From: Paracoccus methylovorus
GTDB taxonomy: Bacteria > Pseudomonadota > Alphaproteobacteria > Rhodobacterales > Rhodobacteraceae
Direction of reading: 5' to 3'
NCBI RefSeq assembly: GCF_016919705.1
Contig: NZ_CP070371.1
Coordinates: forward strand, 401,501-465,500
DNA: 64,000 nt
The notes under the pieces were generated by a model. That model did no database searches, had not been told where the DNA came from, and saw nothing but the letters and a program-made list of their open reading frames with translations. This document shows positions 34,129 to 44,372 of the stretch, in pieces; positions within the stretch are counted from its first letter, which is position 1; each line of letters begins with the position of its first letter. The translations under genes were made by a program, and so were the position numbers.

Positions 34129-34998
34129 CTCAAACAACGCCGCCTTGATGTTCCCGGCCTCGCGGATATGGCTGTAAAGGAAGGTCGCGGCGGCCTGCAT
34201 GTCGCGCTGTTCGATCAGGTCGAGGATCTGCAGATGCTCGCGGCATTGCTGCGGCAGGCGCGAGCGGTCGTGGGTGATCGAATATTCCATCAGCCGGCGC
34301 ACCCGGTTCACCCGCCGCACCGCGTCCAGGAAGAATTCGTTGCTGGCGCAGGTCATCAGCATCTCGTGGAACTCGATATTGGTGCCGAACACCTTTTGCC
34401 GGCTTTCGCTTTCATAGCTCGCCAGCAGTTCCTGCTGGTGGCGGCGGGCATCGGCAAAGGCCGCTTGGTCGATGCGGAAGCTCGGCAGCAGCAGCGCCTG
34501 CATCTCGATGGCGGCGCGGAACTGGTAGGCATCGGAATAGGCCTTGCGCGAGGTCAGGATCTCGCGGAATTCCCAGCCGTTGCCGGGCAGTCGCTCGATC
34601 CAGCCCTCGTCGGCGATCTGGTGCAACACGCGCAGCAGCCGCCCGCGCGCCACGCCGTAAAGCCGCATCAGCTCGTTCTCGCTGAGCCGGTCGGGCAGCC
34701 GGCGGGCCAGGCAATCGGCGGCGATGCGGTCGTAAAGCGCGTCATCGGCGGCCGCATCCGTGTCCATCTCGGGGATTTCATCGGCATTGCAGGCCAGGAA
34801 ATAGCCGCGGTTCGGCTCGGACTGGACGATGCCCATCTGCTCCAGCTTCTTCAGCGCGCTGACGATGGGCTGGCGCGAGACCTTGAAGCTGTCGGCCAGA
34901 AGCTGGGCCGGCAGGTGCTGGCCGGCCTGCATGTTCTGCGCCCGCGCGTGATCGACGATCCGGGCGATGATCTGGGGGGACAGGCTGACGCGCGCCAT
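34126..34998 (-). CDS. GntR-family regulator with tandem winged helices and FCD domain
   Basis: 290 residues. Unusually, two winged-helix segments can be read: residues about 1-70 (HLPAQLLADSFKVSRQPIVS, ALKKLEQMGIVQSEPNRGYF) and about 90-150 (RLSENELMRLYGVARGRLLR, VLHQIADEGWIERLPGNGWE). A helical FCD effector domain follows (AYQFRAAIEMQALLLPSFRI, NIEFHEMLMTCASNEFFLDA, REHLQILDLIEQRDMQAA), which in relatives binds carboxylic acids through a metal. It lies between the transporter and aconitase genes and likely senses the imported tricarboxylate. Confidence 0.85.
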   Translation of the reverse strand: MARVSLSPQIIARIVDHARAQNMQAGQHLPAQLLADSFKVSRQPIVSALKKLEQMGIVQSEPNRGYFLACNADEIPEMDTDAAADDALYDRIAADCLARRLPDRLSENELMRLYGVARGRLLRVLHQIADEGWIERLPGNGWEFREILTSRKAYSDAYQFRAAIEMQALLLPSFRIDQAAFADARRHQQELLASYESESRQKVFGTNIEFHEMLMTCASNEFFLDAVRRVNRVRRLMEYSITHDRSRLPQQCREHLQILDLIEQRDMQAAATFLYSHIREAGNIKAALFE

Positions 34999-35084
34999 GG
35001 GCTCTCCTTCGGATTGCCCGCAATATCAGGGGCGGGATACCGTCATGCAAGAGGCGCGGCCCTGCGGCCGCGCCTTGTCTGCGA

Positions 35085-36584
<1,500 letters not shown>

Positions 36585-36594
36585 GGCGCCCCTC

Positions 36595-37092
36595 TCAGAA
36601 CAGCCGCTCGAACGGGCCCATGGGCAGGGCCAGCGTCAGCAGCTTGTTGAACAGCAGGAAGATGACCGTCGCCAGCACGAAACCCAGCGCCAGATCGGCC
36701 GGAAACGCCTTGCGGCCAAAGGCCCGGGCCGTGAAGGCGAAGAGCAGGGTGGAGCCCAGGATGAAGCCGGCCCCGAACCATAGCGCTGCGACCAGGCTGC
36801 CAAGGCCGAGCGCGACCCAGCCCACCGCTTTCCAGTCGCTGGGGCTGGCGTCGCCCTGCCAGCGAAAGGCGGCAAGGATGTGGCCGGCGCCCATGAGTGC
36901 AAGGAAGGCCGCGACGAAATAGGAGGCGGCATCGGCCCCCATGCCATAGCCAGCACGGATCTGCATGGTACTGGCGTCGCGCCAGGTGACGAAGGCCAGC
37001 GCAAGAAGCGCTGCGCCGATGACGAGCGTGGGCCTGTGCAGGCTGCTGGCGGTCGGTGTGGACAAGACGTTGCCTCCCATCGTCAGGGGCAC
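36595..37092 (-). CDS. tctB: Tripartite tricarboxylate transporter small permease TctB
   Basis: 165 residues and four hydrophobic segments, the usual TctB size and topology ([71 protein letters not shown]). TctB proteins diverge strongly in sequence, so the call rests on size, topology and position between tctC and tctA. The start may instead be the ATG at 37080, four codons downstream. Confidence 0.85.
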   Translation of the reverse strand: MPLTMGGNVLSTPTASSLHRPTLVIGAALLALAFVTWRDASTMQIRAGYGMGADAASYFVAAFLALMGAGHILAAFRWQGDASPSDWKAVGWVALGLGSLVAALWFGAGFILGSTLLFAFTARAFGRKAFPADLALGFVLATVIFLLFNKLLTLALPMGPFERLF

Positions 37093-37116
37093 GGGGGCGC
37101 AGGGCCCCCGCTGCGG

Positions 37117-38088
37117 TCAGTCGGCGAGGCCGATGGAATTGAGGATCGAATGGACGCGCCCGGTCTCGGACGTCAGGAAACCGGCGAATTCGGCCGAGGG
37201 GGCGTAATAGTCCGACCATCCGCGCGCCTTGATGAGTTCCTGCCACTCGGGCGACTGCACGGTCTTGCCGACAGCCTTTTCCAGCACGGCCTTGTCCTCG
37301 GCGCTGATGTCGGGGCCGGCGAAGATGCCGCGCCAGTTCACCAGCTCGATGTCGATGCCCTGCGCTTTCAGCGGCTGGGCGGCGATGCCCTCGATGGGCT
37401 CGGGATAAGAGATTGCCAGCGCCCGCAGGTCGCCGGATTCGATCTGCCCCTGCCATTCGCCATATCCCGAGACCCCGGCCGTCACCTGTCCGCCCAGCAT
37501 GGCGGCCAGCGATTCGCCGCCGCCGGAATAGGCGATGTAGTTCACCTTGGCAGGGTCGATGCCGGCCGCCTGGGTCACAAGTGCTGCCAGGATGTGATCC
37601 GCGCCCCCGGCCGAGCCGCCGGCCCAGATCGTGCGCTCGACATCTTGCCTGATGCCCTCCATCAGGTCCGCCATGGTCTGATAGGGGGACGACGCCGGCA
37701 CGACGATGACCAGCGGATCGCCGGTCAGCCGGGCGATGGGCGTGACCTTGGTAAGGTCATGGGGCGCCTTGTTGGTGATGATTGCGCCGACCATGGTGAT
37801 GCCGCCGACCAGCATCTGATCCGGGCTGCCCTTGGCGCCCTGGACGAATTGCGCCAGCCCCACCGTGCCGCCCGCACCGGGGACGTTGACGACCTGCACG
37901 CTGCGCGCTTTGCCGGTTGCCATCATCACTTCTTGCAGCGACCGCGCGGCCGCGTCCCAGCCGCCGCCGGCACCGGCCGGGGCGGTGATCGTCAGTTCAA
38001 GATCCTGCGCTTGCACCGACGTTGCGGGCAGAACGGCAGCAGCGGCCATCATCCAGGCTGCCGCCAGCCCGGAGTGAAGATATGTCAT
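37117..38088 (-). CDS. tctC: Tripartite tricarboxylate transporter binding protein TctC
   Basis: 323 residues with a signal peptide (AAAWMMAAAAVLPATSVQAQ) and the Bug/TctC fold: DLELTITAPAGAGGGWDAAA, VVNVPGAGGTVGLAQFVQGA, VNYIAYSGGGESLAAMLGGQ. It delivers a carboxylate such as citrate or tricarballylate to TctAB. GGGAGGAAACC precedes the ATG and the operator-like sequence at 38143 lies 55 bases upstream, so this is the operon promoter. Confidence 0.93.
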   Translation of the reverse strand: MTYLHSGLAAAWMMAAAAVLPATSVQAQDLELTITAPAGAGGGWDAAARSLQEVMMATGKARSVQVVNVPGAGGTVGLAQFVQGAKGSPDQMLVGGITMVGAIITNKAPHDLTKVTPIARLTGDPLVIVVPASSPYQTMADLMEGIRQDVERTIWAGGSAGGADHILAALVTQAAGIDPAKVNYIAYSGGGESLAAMLGGQVTAGVSGYGEWQGQIESGDLRALAISYPEPIEGIAAQPLKAQGIDIELVNWRGIFAGPDISAEDKAVLEKAVGKTVQSPEWQELIKARGWSDYYAPSAEFAGFLTSETGRVHSILNSIGLAD

Positions 38089-38142
38089 GGTTTCCTCCCT
38101 TGAGTCGCCGTAACCGGCTCGACTCCATTAATGCATGATGAG

Positions 38143-38159
38143 ATTATAAAATGCAATAA
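38143..38159. promoter_or_regulatory. GntR operator candidate, tctC side
   Basis: ATTATAAAATGCAATAA, nearly identical to 34112-34128. Surrounding bases (AATGCATGATGAG just upstream) add further TGCAT half-sites, suggesting cooperative binding at the main promoter. Confidence 0.6.
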
Positions 38160-38180
38160 TGCAAATCGGGAGCGGTAAGA

Positions 38181-38665
38181 AGGGCTCTACCGGTCCGGCA
38201 TCACCAGCCGGGCAGCCACTGGGGTATCCCGCGCGAAGAGCGTTCCTCGCGCTGGACCATGGCCGATATCTGCTGTCTCGCCATGACCGGCAAGAAGCCT
38301 GACCCGACCGAGGCGCTTTATGTTCAGATCCTGATCGGCCTGCTGATCTCAAACGGGCCAGGGTCGATCACGGCGCAGGGTGCCAAGGGCGCGGTTTCGG
38401 CGGATGGGCCGCAGACGCCGGACCGGGTCCAGATCAACAAGGCCATGGTCGGTTTTCTGACCCATTCCGGCTACAGCCACGGCGGCAACGGATTCGAGGG
38501 CATGGCCTTCCTGCTGGATCAGTTCCGCGACAAGGGGCTGAAGGATCCGACCGATCCGAACCACGGGCTGGACCTGACCGCGATGGCACGCGACTTCGCC
38601 TTGGCCTACAAGCGCGACAAGGCGACGGCCAAGGAGCTGGGGACCGAGGTTCGCGCCTTGCCGGG
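38181..38665 (+). pseudogene. Citryl-CoA-lyase / citrate-synthase-like internal fragment
   Basis: The open frame reads HQPGSHWGIPREERSSRW, LYVQILIGLLISNGPGSITA, QGAKGAVSADGPQTPDRVQI, NKAMVGFLTHSGYSHGGNG and DFALAYKRDKATAKELGTEV. I recall this block from citryl-CoA-lyase or ATP-citrate-lyase-like proteins of the citrate synthase superfamily; the assignment is tentative. Both ends are missing: the frame begins without a proper start, and on the right it runs directly into a GTA tail gene. Its place next to a tricarboxylate transporter and aconitase fits a lost citrate-cleavage step. Confidence 0.5.
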
Positions 38666-38668
38666 GGT

Positions 38669-41659
38669 GTGAACCGCGACGATCAGGACCGCCCGGTCTA
38701 TGGCGGTACACCCTCCGACTTCGCCGTGGTGCAGGCGATCCAGGAGATGAAGGCGCGCAGGCTGCGGGTAACCTTCTATCCCTTCATCCTGATGGACGTT
38801 CCGCCCGGCAACACCCTGCCGAACCCCTATTCCGACAACGCCGCCGAGACCGGCCAACCTGCCTTCCCGTGGCGGGGCCGGATCACCTGTTCTCCGGCTG
38901 CGGGGTTCGCGGGGAGCGTCGACAAGACCCCGACGGCGGCGACGCAGGTCGCGGCGCTATTCGGCGGGGCTACACCCGCGAACTTCTCCGTATCTGGCGA
39001 AACCGTCAACTGGACCGGCCCTGCCGGTGACTGGGGCCTGCGCCGGATGATCCTGCACTATGCCCATCTCTGTGCGGCCGCCGGGGGCGTCGATGCCTTC
39101 CTGATCGGCTCGGAGATGCGCGGGCTGACCACCATCCGCTCGGGCGCCAGCAGCTACCCCGCCGTGCAGGCCTTCCGTGATCTGGCGGCAGCCGTGCGCG
39201 CCATCCTCGGGCCGGGCACGAAGATCAGCTACGCGGCCGACTGGTCGGAGTATTTCGGGCACCAGCCAGGCGATGGCAGCGGCGACATGTTCTTCCATCT
39301 CGATCCGCTCTGGGCCGATCCCGAGATCGATTTCGTCGGCATCGACAACTACATGCCACTGTCCGACAGGCGCGACGGGTTCGAGCATGCCGACGCCGCC
39401 GATGGCTGGCCTGCCATCTACGACCGGGCCTACCTTCAGGCGCACATCGCCGGCGGCGAAGGGTTCGACTGGTTCTACTCCTCGGCCGCCGACCGCACCG
39501 CGCAGGTCCGCACCCCGATTACCGACGGCGCCCACGACAAGCCATGGGTCTTCCGATACAAGGATCTGCTCGCCTGGTGGTCTAACCCGCATTACAACCG
39601 CCCGGGTGGGGTCGAGAGCGGCACGCCGACGGCATGGGTGCCGCAGTCGAAGCCGATCTGGTTCACCGAGCTCGGCTGCCCGGCCATCGACCGCGGCACC
39701 AACCAGCCGAATGTCTTTTTTGATCCGAAGTCGTCAGAGAGCTTCACGCCGTACTTCTCGCGCGGCTGGCGCGACGACGCCATCCAGCGCGCCTATCTGG
39801 AGGCGACGTATCTCTGGTGGGGTCAGGGCGCGAACAACCCGCTGTCTACCGTCTACGGAGGCCGGATGGTGCATGTCCCCGAATGCGCCGCCTGGACCTG
39901 GGACGCGCGGCCCTATCCCTTCTTCCCGGCACTGACCGGCGTCTGGACCGATGGTCCGAACTGGCGGCTCGGCCATTGGCTCACCGGGCGGCTGGGCGCG
40001 GTCTCGCTCGCGGCCCTCGTCCGGCACCTGTGCCTGCGCGTCGGGTTGCCCGAAAGCCGCATCGACGTCACCGGCCTGTGGGGCGCGGTCGAGGGCTTTG
40101 TCATCGGGGCGCTGGAAAGCCCGCGTGCCTCGATCACCACGCTTGCACGGCATTTCGGCTTCGATGCCGTCGAGACCGAGGACGTGATCCGCTTTGTCAT
40201 GCGCGGCCGGGCCTCCATCGCGACCGTCGCGCCCGACGATCTTGTCGCCACACGCGAGGGCGACGTGCTGGAACTGACGCGCGGCCAGGAGACCGAGCTG
40301 CCGCAGGCGCTGAAATGGCAGCTGGCCCGTGCCGACGAGGATTACGACGCCGCCCTCGTCGAGGCGCGGCGCATCACGGTGGACACGACCCGGATCGCCT
40401 CGGAATCCTTCCCGATGGCGGTGCCGCCCGAGGAGGCCGAGCGCCGCTGCCGCCGCGCACTGATGGAGGCGTGGGTGGGGCGCGAGACGGCGGCGTTCCG
40501 CCTGCCGCCCTCGCGGCTTGCGCTCGATCCCGCCGACGTCATCCGGCTCGCCCATGACGGGCGGGAGATCGAGTTCCGTCTCGTCTCCGTCGCGGATGCC
40601 GAAGCCCGCGGTATCGAGGCGGTCCGCCAGGACCGGGCGACCTACGACCTGCCGCCCGGCGATCCCCGCGCGGCGTCGCTGACGCGCGCTGTCGTGTTCG
40701 GGGCGCCGGATGCGGTGCTGATGGACCTGCCGCAGCTGACCGAGGACCAGCCCGCGCATCGGCCGCTGGTCGGCGCGCACGCCGTGCCCTGGCCGGGCGA
40801 GATGGCGGTGTTCCGCAGTCCTTCGACGGACGGGTTCGAACTGCTGACCAGCTTCGGCGCGCGAGCCCGCCTCGGCGCGCTGGTCTCGGACTTCTACGCG
40901 GGGCCGACGTCGCGCTTCGACCTTGGCAACGCTCTGGTCATCGATCTGCTGACCGGCACGCTGGAGAGCGTCACCGACCTGACCTTGTTCGGCGGTGCGA
41001 ACGCGCTCGCCGTCGAGAGCGCACCCGGCGCTTGGGAGATCGTGCAGGCGGGCGTGGCCGAACTGCTGGCGCCCGGTCGCTACCGCCTGACCCGGCTCCT
41101 GCGCGGCCAGCGCGGCACCGAGGGTGCGATGGGCAACCCGACCCCGGCCGGTGCCCGCATGGCGGTGCTGGACGCCTCGTTGAAACCGCTGCCCATCGCC
41201 GAGGCCGATCTCGGCATCCCCTGGAACTGGCGCATCGGCCCGGCGAGCCGCCCGGTCAGCGACGAGACCTATGTGGCGCAGAGCTTCACGCCGGTGGGCA
41301 TGGGGCTGCGGCCGTTCTCGGTCGCCCATGTCGAGCAGCCATGGCGCACGCCGCGCACACCGGCCGACCTCACAATCCGCTGGACGCGGCGGTCCCGCGT
41401 GCTCTCGGCCGACAACTGGGGCGCGGTCGAAGTGCCGCTCGCCGAGGAAGTTGGAGCTTACCAGGTCGAGATCCTCGACGGCGCCGCCGTGAAGCGGGTG
41501 CTCGGCACGGGCACCACCAACGCGCTCTACACCGCCGCCCAGCAGACCGCCGATTGGGGCGCACCGCTCGGCCCCGGCAACACCCTCACCATTCGCATCT
41601 TCCAGCTCTCCGCCCTCGTCGGGCGGGGCGCGGCGCAGATCGTCACCCTCACCTTCTGA
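38669..41659 (+). CDS. GTA/phage tail TIM-barrel 'baseplate hub' protein, N-terminally truncated
   Basis: 996 residues; relatives (Rhodobacter GTA gp15) are about 1300. Signature parts: PVYGGTPSDFAVVQAIQEMK, VTFYPFILMDVPPGNTLPNP, FLIGSEMRGLTTIRSG, ISYAADWSEYFGHQPGDGSG, PKPIWFTELGCPAIDRGTNQ-like segments of the GTA TIM-barrel domain, then a long tail-protein part (LTRLLRGQRGTEGAMGNPTP, ETYVAQSFTPVGMGLRPFSV). The first several hundred residues are absent: homology begins right at the junction with the citryl-CoA-lyase fragment. No other GTA structural gene lies upstream, so this is an isolated piece of a tail module, probably non-functional. Confidence 0.85.
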   Translation: MNRDDQDRPVYGGTPSDFAVVQAIQEMKARRLRVTFYPFILMDVPPGNTLPNPYSDNAAETGQPAFPWRGRITCSPAAGFAGSVDKTPTAATQVAALFGGATPANFSVSGETVNWTGPAGDWGLRRMILHYAHLCAAAGGVDAFLIGSEMRGLTTIRSGASSYPAVQAFRDLAAAVRAILGPGTKISYAADWSEYFGHQPGDGSGDMFFHLDPLWADPEIDFVGIDNYMPLSDRRDGFEHADAADGWPAIYDRAYLQAHIAGGEGFDWFYSSAADRTAQVRTPITDGAHDKPWVFRYKDLLAWWSNPHYNRPGGVESGTPTAWVPQSKPIWFTELGCPAIDRGTNQPNVFFDPKSSESFTPYFSRGWRDDAIQRAYLEATYLWWGQGANNPLSTVYGGRMVHVPECAAWTWDARPYPFFPALTGVWTDGPNWRLGHWLTGRLGAVSLAALVRHLCLRVGLPESRIDVTGLWGAVEGFVIGALESPRASITTLARHFGFDAVETEDVIRFVMRGRASIATVAPDDLVATREGDVLELTRGQETELPQALKWQLARADEDYDAALVEARRITVDTTRIASESFPMAVPPEEAERRCRRALMEAWVGRETAAFRLPPSRLALDPADVIRLAHDGREIEFRLVSVADAEARGIEAVRQDRATYDLPPGDPRAASLTRAVVFGAPDAVLMDLPQLTEDQPAHRPLVGAHAVPWPGEMAVFRSPSTDGFELLTSFGARARLGALVSDFYAGPTSRFDLGNALVIDLLTGTLESVTDLTLFGGANALAVESAPGAWEIVQAGVAELLAPGRYRLTRLLRGQRGTEGAMGNPTPAGARMAVLDASLKPLPIAEADLGIPWNWRIGPASRPVSDETYVAQSFTPVGMGLRPFSVAHVEQPWRTPRTPADLTIRWTRRSRVLSADNWGAVEVPLAEEVGAYQVEILDGAAVKRVLGTGTTNALYTAAQQTADWGAPLGPGNTLTIRIFQLSALVGRGAAQIVTLTF

Positions 41660-41669
41660 AGGCCATCCC

Positions 41670-42746
41670 ATGTCCGACGCCACCACCCATCTCCTGCTGC
41701 CCTACATTCTGGCGGCGCAGGCCCAGAAGCATGTCACCCACAACGAGGCGCTGCGGCTGCTCGACGGGCTCGTGCAGCTCTCGGTTCTAGACCGGGATCT
41801 GACCGCGCCTCCCGGCAGCCCCGCCGACGGTGACCGCTACATTGTGGCGTCGGGCGCCATCGGGGCGTGGACAGGCTGGGACCTGAACGTCGCGCTCTGG
41901 ACCGACGGGGCCTGGCTTCGCCTTCCGCCACGGACCGGCTGGCGGGCGTGGGTCGAGGACGAGGGGCTGCTGCTGGTCTACGACGGCGCAGGCTGGGTCG
42001 GGACCACTCCCGCTGCGCTGCAGAACCTTGCGTTGCTGGGGCTGGGCACCACGGCCGACCCGGCCAATCCGTTCTCGGCCAAGCTCAACGCCGCGCTCTG
42101 GACCGCGAAGACTGTCGCGGAAGGCGGCACGGGCGATCTCTTCTACACCATGAACAAGGAAGCCGCCGGTCGCGACCTCGGGCTTACCTTCCAGACCGGC
42201 TATGTCACCAAGGCGCTGATGGGCCTGTTCGGTTCGGACAGGTTCCGGCTCGCGGTCTCCGCCGACGGCAGCACCTTCTTCGATGGGCTGATCGTCGACA
42301 ACGCGACCGGCATCGTCGACCAGCCCCGGCTGCCGCGCTTCAAGGGCCATACCAACTACGACAACTATGTCGCCGTCGACACCTGGACGAAGATCGGCAT
42401 CAACAACACCGACTATAACGACCAGAGCGCGTTCGACGCCGGCAACAACCATTTCGTTGCGCCCGCCGCAGGCACCTACCTCTTCGGCGCCACGCTGCTC
42501 TACAAGGTCAACGCCAGCACCAATGCGCGCATGCGCGGGCGGCTGGTGCTGAACGGCTCGACGGAGATCTGGGGATCGCGGGGCGAGGTTTCCGGGGCGC
42601 ACGCCTCCGAGGCGACGGCGCTCTGGCTGCAGACCATGGTCCCGCTCGCGCAAGGCGACACGGTCGAACTGCAGGGCACCTTCCGCGCGGCGGACGGGTA
42701 TTTCGCTGCCGATCACACGAGCTTTTGGGGCGCGAAGATCGGCTGA
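41670..42746 (+). CDS. DUF2793 tail-associated protein with C1q-like C-terminal domain
   Basis: 358 residues. Residues about 1-100 match DUF2793 (LLLPYILAAQAQKHVTHNEA, GDRYIVASGAIGAWTGWDLN, AWLRLPPRTGWRAWVEDEG), found after GTA/phage tail fibres. The last 130 residues look like a C1q/TNF-like beta sandwich (FDAGNNHFVAPAAGTYLFGA, MRGRLVLNGSTEIWG, DTVELQGTFRAADGYFAADH), a trimeric receptor-binding fold common in tail spikes. It starts 10 bases after the tail gene, as in GTA clusters. Likely a receptor-binding tip, here orphaned from its particle. Confidence 0.82.
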   Translation: MSDATTHLLLPYILAAQAQKHVTHNEALRLLDGLVQLSVLDRDLTAPPGSPADGDRYIVASGAIGAWTGWDLNVALWTDGAWLRLPPRTGWRAWVEDEGLLLVYDGAGWVGTTPAALQNLALLGLGTTADPANPFSAKLNAALWTAKTVAEGGTGDLFYTMNKEAAGRDLGLTFQTGYVTKALMGLFGSDRFRLAVSADGSTFFDGLIVDNATGIVDQPRLPRFKGHTNYDNYVAVDTWTKIGINNTDYNDQSAFDAGNNHFVAPAAGTYLFGATLLYKVNASTNARMRGRLVLNGSTEIWGSRGEVSGAHASEATALWLQTMVPLAQGDTVELQGTFRAADGYFAADHTSFWGAKIG

Positions 42747-43060
42747 GCGGCGGGAGGGGGATAGGTGAAAGACGGGCCGAGGATCTTTCCGCAGGAGACA
42801 TGAGGCGCCTCGACCGCAGCGTCACGCCCGGCCCGGTTCACGGATTCACGGTTTCAAAAAGCGGCAGGGATTCGCTGCAGGCGGATGATCGCACGGGATG
42901 CCGCGTCTGTCCCGCGTCGAAACGGGCACAATTGTGCCCGGCTGCCTATGCCGGGGATCTCGGACTCTGTGGCCAAGCAAAGTGAATTCACGAGGAGAGC
43001 AAGAAAGCCGATATCATTGATCGGCCCCTGTGCTCTCTGAGTTTATGGAACTGTTGAGTA
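42747..43060. other. Intergenic, no gene supported
   Basis: Downstream of the tail cassette. A short plus-strand frame (42725-42985) with no recognisable motif is present but not credible. The left boundary of the IS200-type element is near the end of this stretch. Confidence 0.4.
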
Positions 43061-43123
43061 TCCACGTCTGGGTACAACCCTCCGACTTCCAGTCGGACCT
43101 GCTTCAGCGCGAAGAATCGGCTT

Positions 43124-43189
43124 ATGATCCTATCCTCCCGAAATGAGCCGCAGCCGGGGCAAGGGCTCATTTCGGGAGGATAGGATCAT
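43124..43189 (+). promoter_or_regulatory. Long hairpin overlapping the tnpA ribosome site
   Basis: A 26-bp perfect stem (left arm 43124-43149, right arm 43164-43189) with a 14-base loop. The right arm contains the GGGAGGA ribosome site and reaches into the tnpA start codon, so the folded leader should hide both. Translational silencing by leader structure is known in IS200; here the stem is unusually long. Confidence 0.75.
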
Positions 43190-43604
43190 GCACTATGACA
43201 CCGGCAAGCACTGCGTTTTCTATCATCGCTATCACATCGTCTGGTCGACGAAGTATCGCTACAAGGTGCGGATCGGGCCGCTGCGGCTCAGGGTGCGCGA
43301 CATCTGCCGCCAGGTGTGCCGCGAGAACGGGGTCGACATCTTGCGCGGGGTGCTGTCGAGCGACCACGTCCACATGTTCGTGTCGGTGCCGCCCAGGCTC
43401 GCCATCTCGGATCTGGTGCGCAAGATGAAGGGCCGTTCGTCTTATCGGGTGCAGCGGGAATTTCCGCAGATCCGCAAGCGCTACTGGGGCTGCCGGTTCT
43501 GGGGTAGGGGCTATTTTTCAACCACCAACGGCGCCATCACCGAAGACATCGTACTTCAGTACCTCGAAAATCACATCGCTGATCCTACCGGCGCCAGCCG
43601 GTAG
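43188..43604 (+). CDS. tnpA: IS200/IS605-family Y1 transposase TnpA
   Basis: 138 residues, the normal length. The HUH metal-binding motif is HVH at residues 60-62 (SSDHVHMFVSV) and the nucleophilic Tyr is Tyr125 (IVLQYLENH). Other family blocks: YHIVWSTKYRYKV, DILRGVLSSDH and YWGCRFWGRGYFSTTNG. The enzyme moves single-stranded DNA circles by Tyr-mediated cleavage at hairpin ends. The gene appears complete and its stop codon lies inside the right-end hairpin. Confidence 0.93.
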   Translation: MHYDTGKHCVFYHRYHIVWSTKYRYKVRIGPLRLRVRDICRQVCRENGVDILRGVLSSDHVHMFVSVPPRLAISDLVRKMKGRSSYRVQREFPQIRKRYWGCRFWGRGYFSTTNGAITEDIVLQYLENHIADPTGASR

Positions 43605-43608
43605 TCGT

Positions 43609-44239
43609 TCAGTGCTTCTGGTACCTCGCCTTGGTCCGCCTCCCAATCAGCAAGGTCCTGCCATCTGGAAGCTTCCAAGAGTTTCGCCCGTTCACGCTGC
43701 TTCCACATATGGCAGCTGCCGCCGCTGACGCGGAAGAAAAGCTGTAATCGCTGGTAAAGTCGAGGAAATCCTCTTCCTGCTTCAACACGCCCGAGTCGAG
43801 CAGCGTCTTGCGCAGGGCACTGGTTCCGCGCGGAATCGTGGCGGCTGTATCGACCCGCGCTCGGGAACCCGCAAGAACAACGAAATCACCGGAGGCCCCG
43901 AGCTCCATCTCGGCGGCGAAGCCCGCACCGCGGAAAAAGAACAGCAGGCCGGGGGAAGGGCTGAGCGCAGGAACGGAGGGAGCGATAGTCGCCAGGTCGG
44001 CGATGCGCCCCCTCATCTCTCGAAACAGATCCCAGCCCAATGCGCCGACCAGCGTTTTGGTCTGATCCACGAATTCGTCCATTGCCGCCCGGTCGGGAAG
44101 TGGCAGTTTGCCAGCATCCCCGGCGGGAAGCTTGCTGTTCGGATGCGACCAGCGTGGATTGCTGCCTGTGCTGCGGATCAGGCAGGCCTCGACATAGCGC
44201 GCATGGCTTTTCGTCAGGTTCTCGTCCTTGCTGATCTAC
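43609..44239 (-). pseudogene. GIY-YIG / DUF4357 protein, N-terminally truncated
   Basis: The frame begins SKDENLTKSHARYVEACLI (end of a GIY-YIG nuclease-like domain), continues through ATG 44082 (MDEFVDQTKTLVGALGWDLF), and ends with the DUF4357 pattern: GSRARVDTAATIPRG, LRKTLLDSGVLKQE, FTSDYSFSSASAAAAAICGS, NGRNSWK. A stop lies directly before SKDENL, so the GY-YIG core is lost. Such proteins are often phage- or defence-linked nucleases. It ends five bases from the IS200 element, so its 3' side is intact while the 5' side is deleted. Confidence 0.75.
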
Positions 44240-44372
44240 CATCGCCCTGAACGGCACACCGCTGCTATCGGGCTGAGTCCGATTGTGGCGTCGGTTCTGT
44301 GCAAGGATCCGCTTACCGACACGGAGCTTGCCGTCCGCTTCGTCGGGGAGGCAGGATGGCGCATTTGTCGTA
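44240..44372. other. Unassigned junction
   Basis: Between the truncated GIY-YIG gene and the DUF3011 gene. A minus-strand stretch (DEADGKLRVGKRILAQNR) is open but is not a family I recognise. Likely rearranged DNA. Confidence 0.3.

Larger units (their letters stand above)
43060..43608 (+). mobile_element. IS200/IS605-type element (tnpA only)
   Basis: A single Y1-transposase gene is bracketed by the imperfect hairpins such elements use as ends: TCCGACT-TCC-AGTCGGA at 43081-43097 on the left and CTACCGGC-GCCA-GCCGGTAG at 43585-43604 on the right. No tnpB is present. Exact cleavage points cannot be placed without an empty-site comparison. It separates the tail fragment from the surface-protein locus. 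Confidence 0.75.

Noticed and set aside
39734..41686. Minus-strand frame of 650 codons
   Set aside because: Shadow of the GTA tail gene; no domain pattern.
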